Source of the DNA: Nocardia sp. NBC_01503
Lineage (GTDB): Bacteria > Actinomycetota > Actinomycetes > Mycobacteriales > Mycobacteriaceae
NCBI RefSeq assembly: GCF_036327755.1
Contig: NZ_CP109596.1
Coordinates: 4,092,001-4,156,000, forward strand
Reading direction: 5' to 3'
DNA length: 64,000 nt
Shown here: piece after piece, positions 61,196 to 64,000 of the stretch
Position numbering within the stretch: position 1 is the stretch's first letter
Layout: each line of letters begins with the position of its first letter
The notes under the pieces: generated by a model
What the model saw: the letters and a program-made list of their open reading frames with translations, nothing else
Told to the model about the DNA's origin: nothing
The model's database searches: none
Made by a program: the position numbers and the translations under genes

Positions 61196-62047
61196 ATGGT
61201 CGACAACGGAAATGGCCGCAACAAGCGACGTGCTACCCGGGCCGCCGCCGCACTCGTGGCCGGTATCGCGGGCATCGGTCTCACCGTCGCCTGCTCCTCG
61301 AACACCGTCACCCACGCCGGTCCCGACGAGGACGCACCGCGACCGACCATCGTGCTGGAGCATGGCGCGTTCGCCGACGGGTCCAGCTGGAACGATGTGA
61401 TCGCGAGGTTGAGCAAGGACCGGTATCCCGTAGTGGCGGCGGCCAACCCGCTGCGCGGTCCGGGCAGTGACGCCGCCGCGCTGCGCAGCGTGATCAGCCA
61501 CATCGACGGGCCCGTCATCCTGGTCGGGCATTCCTACGGCGGCTCGGTCATCAGTGCCGCGGCAGCCGGAAACGACAAGGTCAAGGGGCTCGTGTACGTG
61601 GCCGCGTTCCTGCCCGCGACGGGCGAGACCGCGCTGGAACTGACCGGCAAGTACCCCGGCTCCACGCTGCCCGGCACCTTGAATCCGGTGCCGTTCACCA
61701 ATGCCGACGGCAGCGCCAGCACCGATCTCTACATCCAGCAGGACAGATTCCGCGCGCAATTCGCGGCCGACGTCCCCGAGGATCGCGCCGCCCTCGCCGC
61801 AGCGGCGCAGCGGCCGATCGCCCAATCCGCGCTCGAGGAGAAGGCCACGGTCGCGGCCTGGACCGAGAAGCCCAGCTGGGACATCGTCACCACCGAGGAT
61901 CTGAACATCCCGGTCGAGGCGCAGCGATTCATGGCCGACCGCGCCCACTCCAAGGTCACCGAGGTCGACGCCTCGCATTCGGTCGCCGTCTCACATCCGG
62001 ATGTGGTCGCCAAGGTGATCGAAGAGGCCGCAGCGGCCACACGCTGA
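61196..62047 (+). CDS. Exported alpha/beta hydrolase, probable lipoprotein
   Basis: A 283-aa hydrolase with a basic N-terminus and hydrophobic stretch ending in a possible lipobox (AAALVAGIAGIGLTVACSS). The fold shows VLEHGAFADGSSW, nucleophile GHSYGG near residue 107, YVAAFLPATGE, and the catalytic His in VDASHSVAVSHPD. It resembles the EstC/salicylate-esterase-like group. ATG 61196 has AGAAGGA upstream. Confidence 0.87.
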   Translation: MVDNGNGRNKRRATRAAAALVAGIAGIGLTVACSSNTVTHAGPDEDAPRPTIVLEHGAFADGSSWNDVIARLSKDRYPVVAAANPLRGPGSDAAALRSVISHIDGPVILVGHSYGGSVISAAAAGNDKVKGLVYVAAFLPATGETALELTGKYPGSTLPGTLNPVPFTNADGSASTDLYIQQDRFRAQFAADVPEDRAALAAAAQRPIAQSALEEKATVAAWTEKPSWDIVTTEDLNIPVEAQRFMADRAHSKVTEVDASHSVAVSHPDVVAKVIEEAAAATR

Positions 62048-62081
62048 CCCGAAAACCCAACCACCACAGGAGGACACGATC

Positions 62082-62528
62082 ATGGATATGAAGCTGGAAG
62101 TCGTCGTACTGCCCGTCTCGGATGTCGATCGCGCGAAGGCGTTCTATGCCGAGCGACTCGGATTCCGGCTCGACGCCGATTTCACTGTGGACGATGGCTA
62201 CCGCGTGATCCAGGTGACCCCGCCCGGCTCCGCATGCTCGCTCATCTTCGGAACCGGCGTTACCGCCGCCGCGCCCGGCTCGTTGGACGGCCTGCATCTC
62301 ATCGTCACCGATATCGAGCAGACCGTCGCCGAACTCACCGAACGCGGCGTCGCGGTCGACGGACCGTTCCGGGACGCGACCGGCGTCTTCCATCACGCCG
62401 GAACGGTGGATCGCGTTGCGGGAGCGGATCCGGAGCGTCGCAGTTACGGCTCCTTCGCCGCCTTCCATGATCCGGACGGCAATGGCTGGTTCCTGCAGGA
62501 AATCACTCAGCGCGCACCCGGCCGCTGA
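62082..62528 (+). CDS. VOC/glyoxalase family protein
   Basis: A 148-aa VOC-fold protein: LEVVVLPVSDVDRAKAFYAE, RLGFRLDADFTVDDGYRVIQ, GLHLIVTDIEQTVAEL, and the closing SFAAFHDPDGNGWFLQEIT with the Glu metal ligand. Members bind a metal and small electrophiles or serve as resistance proteins; the substrate is unknown. It starts 35 bp after the hydrolase stop behind CAGGAGG, so the two genes probably share an operon with the next one. Confidence 0.87.
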   Translation: MDMKLEVVVLPVSDVDRAKAFYAERLGFRLDADFTVDDGYRVIQVTPPGSACSLIFGTGVTAAAPGSLDGLHLIVTDIEQTVAELTERGVAVDGPFRDATGVFHHAGTVDRVAGADPERRSYGSFAAFHDPDGNGWFLQEITQRAPGR

Positions 62529-62551
62529 CCGCCGGCCCGAAAGCGAACACC

Positions 62552-64000
62552 ATGTCCGACAACAACATCCAAACCTACGACGTCATTGTCCTCGGGGCCG
62601 GGCCGGTCGGTGAGAATGTCGCCGGCCGCACCGCCGCCGCCGGACTCAGCACCGTCATCGTCGAATCCGAACTCGTCGGCGGCGAATGTTCGTACTGGGC
62701 TTGTGAACCCAGCAAGGCGCTGTTGCGTCCCGCGCTGTTGTACGCGGAGGCCGCGCGGTTCCCCGGCGTACAGAACGCGGTGTCCGGACCACTCGATGCG
62801 CGCGCCGTGTTGAAGCACCGCGATCGCATGGTCGGCGATTGGAACGATCAGGGCCAGGTCGAATGGCTCGAATCCGCTGGTATCGCATTGATTCGAGGCC
62901 ACGGGCGAATCGATGGGGTCCGGCGGGTGACGGTCGAGACCCCCGACGGCGGCATCGCGCACCTGCACGCCCGGTACGCGGTCGCGGTCTGCACCGGTAC
63001 TCGCGCGGCGCTGCCGCCGCTGCCGGGTCTGGACGCGGTGCGGCCGTGGACCAGCCGCGAGGCCACCAGCGCCCGGGAGGTGCCGCGTCGGCTCGCCATT
63101 CTGGGTGCCGGGGTCGTCGCGGTCGAAATGGCCACGGCCTGGCGGGCTCTCGGCGCCGAGGTCACTCTCATCGCCCGGGAGTCGCGGTTGCTCGGCCGCG
63201 TCGAACCCTTCGCCGCGGATTTGGTGGCCGACCGGCTCCGGGCCGCGGGCGTCGAACTGCGTTTCGGCGCGGGCATCGTGACCGCCGAACGATCGGGCGG
63301 GCCCGATGACAGCGTGCATCTGAGCCTGCATGACGGCACCCGGATCGTCGTCGACGAACTGTTGCTCGCGACCGGGCGTGCGCCGCGTACCGATGACATC
63401 GGTATGGAGACGGTCGGTTTGGTCCCGGGGGAGTGGCTCACCACCGATGACGCGTTCACGGTGACCACGGTCGAGGGCGAATGGCTCTATGCCGTAGGCG
63501 ATGTCAATCGCCGGGCGCTGCTCACCCATCAGGGCAAGTACCAGGCGCGGATCGCGGGCGCGGTCATCGCCGACCGCGCGGCCGGTCGGGAGCTGGACAC
63601 CGCGCCGTGGGGAAAGCACACCGGGACAGCCGATCTCATGGCCGTTCCACAGGTGGTGTGCACCGATCCGGAGATCGCGGCCGTCGGCCTCACCACCGAG
63701 GACGCGGCGCGAACGGGCCGCACGGTCGATATCGTCGATTACGACATCGGCCGGGTCGCCGGTGCGCTCCAGCATGATCCGGACTATCGCGGCCGTGCGC
63801 GGATTCTCATCGATCCCGAGCGCCGGGTGATCGTCGGCGCCACCTTCGTCGGAGCGGGTGTCGCGGAACTGCTGCACTCGGCCACCATCGCCATCACCGG
63901 CGAGATCACTGTGGACCGGCTCTGGCATGCGGTGCCCGCGTTCCCGACCATCAGTGAGGTGTGGCTGCGGCTGCTCGAGACCTATCGGGACCGGAGTGCG
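62552..64000 (+). CDS. Pyridine nucleotide-disulfide oxidoreductase, cut by the window end
   Basis: A flavoprotein of the lipoamide dehydrogenase/mercuric reductase type, open at the right edge after 483 codons. It has the FAD site VIVLGAGPVGENVAG near residue 11-25, the redox disulfide CxxxxC in GGECSYWACEPSKALL near 46-60, the NAD site ILGAGVVAVEMA near 185, VGDVNRRALLTHQGKY with the second FAD motif near 313-330, and the C-terminal base HAVPAFPTISE near 460. The natural end is probably just beyond the window. It is 23 bp downstream of the VOC gene. Confidence 0.92.
   Translation, partial: MSDNNIQTYDVIVLGAGPVGENVAGRTAAAGLSTVIVESELVGGECSYWACEPSKALLRPALLYAEAARFPGVQNAVSGPLDARAVLKHRDRMVGDWNDQGQVEWLESAGIALIRGHGRIDGVRRVTVETPDGGIAHLHARYAVAVCTGTRAALPPLPGLDAVRPWTSREATSAREVPRRLAILGAGVVAVEMATAWRALGAEVTLIARESRLLGRVEPFAADLVADRLRAAGVELRFGAGIVTAERSGGPDDSVHLSLHDGTRIVVDELLLATGRAPRTDDIGMETVGLVPGEWLTTDDAFTVTTVEGEWLYAVGDVNRRALLTHQGKYQARIAGAVIADRAAGRELDTAPWGKHTGTADLMAVPQVVCTDPEIAAVGLTTEDAARTGRTVDIVDYDIGRVAGALQHDPDYRGRARILIDPERRVIVGATFVGAGVAELLHSATIAITGEITVDRLWHAVPAFPTISEVWLRLLETYRDRSA

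Overview
The window is 64 kb of high-GC actinobacterial DNA, most likely from Nocardia or a close mycolic-acid-containing relative. Four things point there: heavy G/C third-position codon use with frequent GTG and TTG starts, WhiB regulators, mycoredoxin, AdnAB and an Rpf, and a long block that matches the Mycobacterium tuberculosis Rv3193c-Rv3204 neighbourhood gene for gene in inverted orientation. No rRNA, CRISPR array, transposase or prophage was seen. All assignments come from reading the sequence; no database search was run.

Layout. (1) 0-6.3 kb: assimilatory nitrite reductase nirBD with a uroporphyrinogen-III synthase/winged-helix fusion and a sirohydrochlorin chelatase. The last two make the siroheme that NirB needs. 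(2) 6.3-14 kb: a TetR regulator, a perfect 13-bp palindrome, and a divergent five-gene operon (flavin monooxygenase, serine hydrolase, acyl-CoA ligase, amidohydrolase, SDR) that looks like an uncharacterised catabolic pathway. (3) 14-15 kb: a VapBC toxin-antitoxin pair with its own palindrome. (4) 15-22 kb: respiratory nitrate reductase narGHJI on the minus strand. A 61-bp tandem duplication between narG and narH creates two 19-codon mini-ORFs linked stop-to-start. (5) 22.5-30.3 kb: accessory region with a gutted FAD monooxygenase, TetR, an ABC-ATPase remnant, two paralogous XRE regulators either side of a MobA-MoeA fusion, an alpha/beta hydrolase lacking its nucleophile, and a WhiB2-like regulator. 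(6) 30-56 kb: conserved genome-maintenance and stress block (ATL, hydrolase, adnA, adnB, K+ channel, nudC, mycoredoxin, SRPBCC/MarR, uvrD2, whiB7, ABC1 kinase, TOMM-like protein, zinc metalloprotease-like protein, PDZ/Lon-like protease, UPF0182). (7) 56-64 kb: monooxygenase, NAD(P)-binding protein, Rpf, initiator tRNA-Met, tannase-like esterase, a group of gene relics, then hydrolase, VOC protein and a flavin disulfide reductase cut by the window end.

Main points of interest: the narG/narH duplication with its chained mini-ORFs; a 75-bp hairpin repeat present as an intergenic copy, as an in-frame insertion inside adnB between helicase motifs II and III, and as a half copy after the PDZ protease gene; the whiB7 leader, with an upstream ORF ending in Arg-rich codons just before an attenuator hairpin; four clear regulator-site pairs; and several FAD or hydrolase genes reduced to end fragments.
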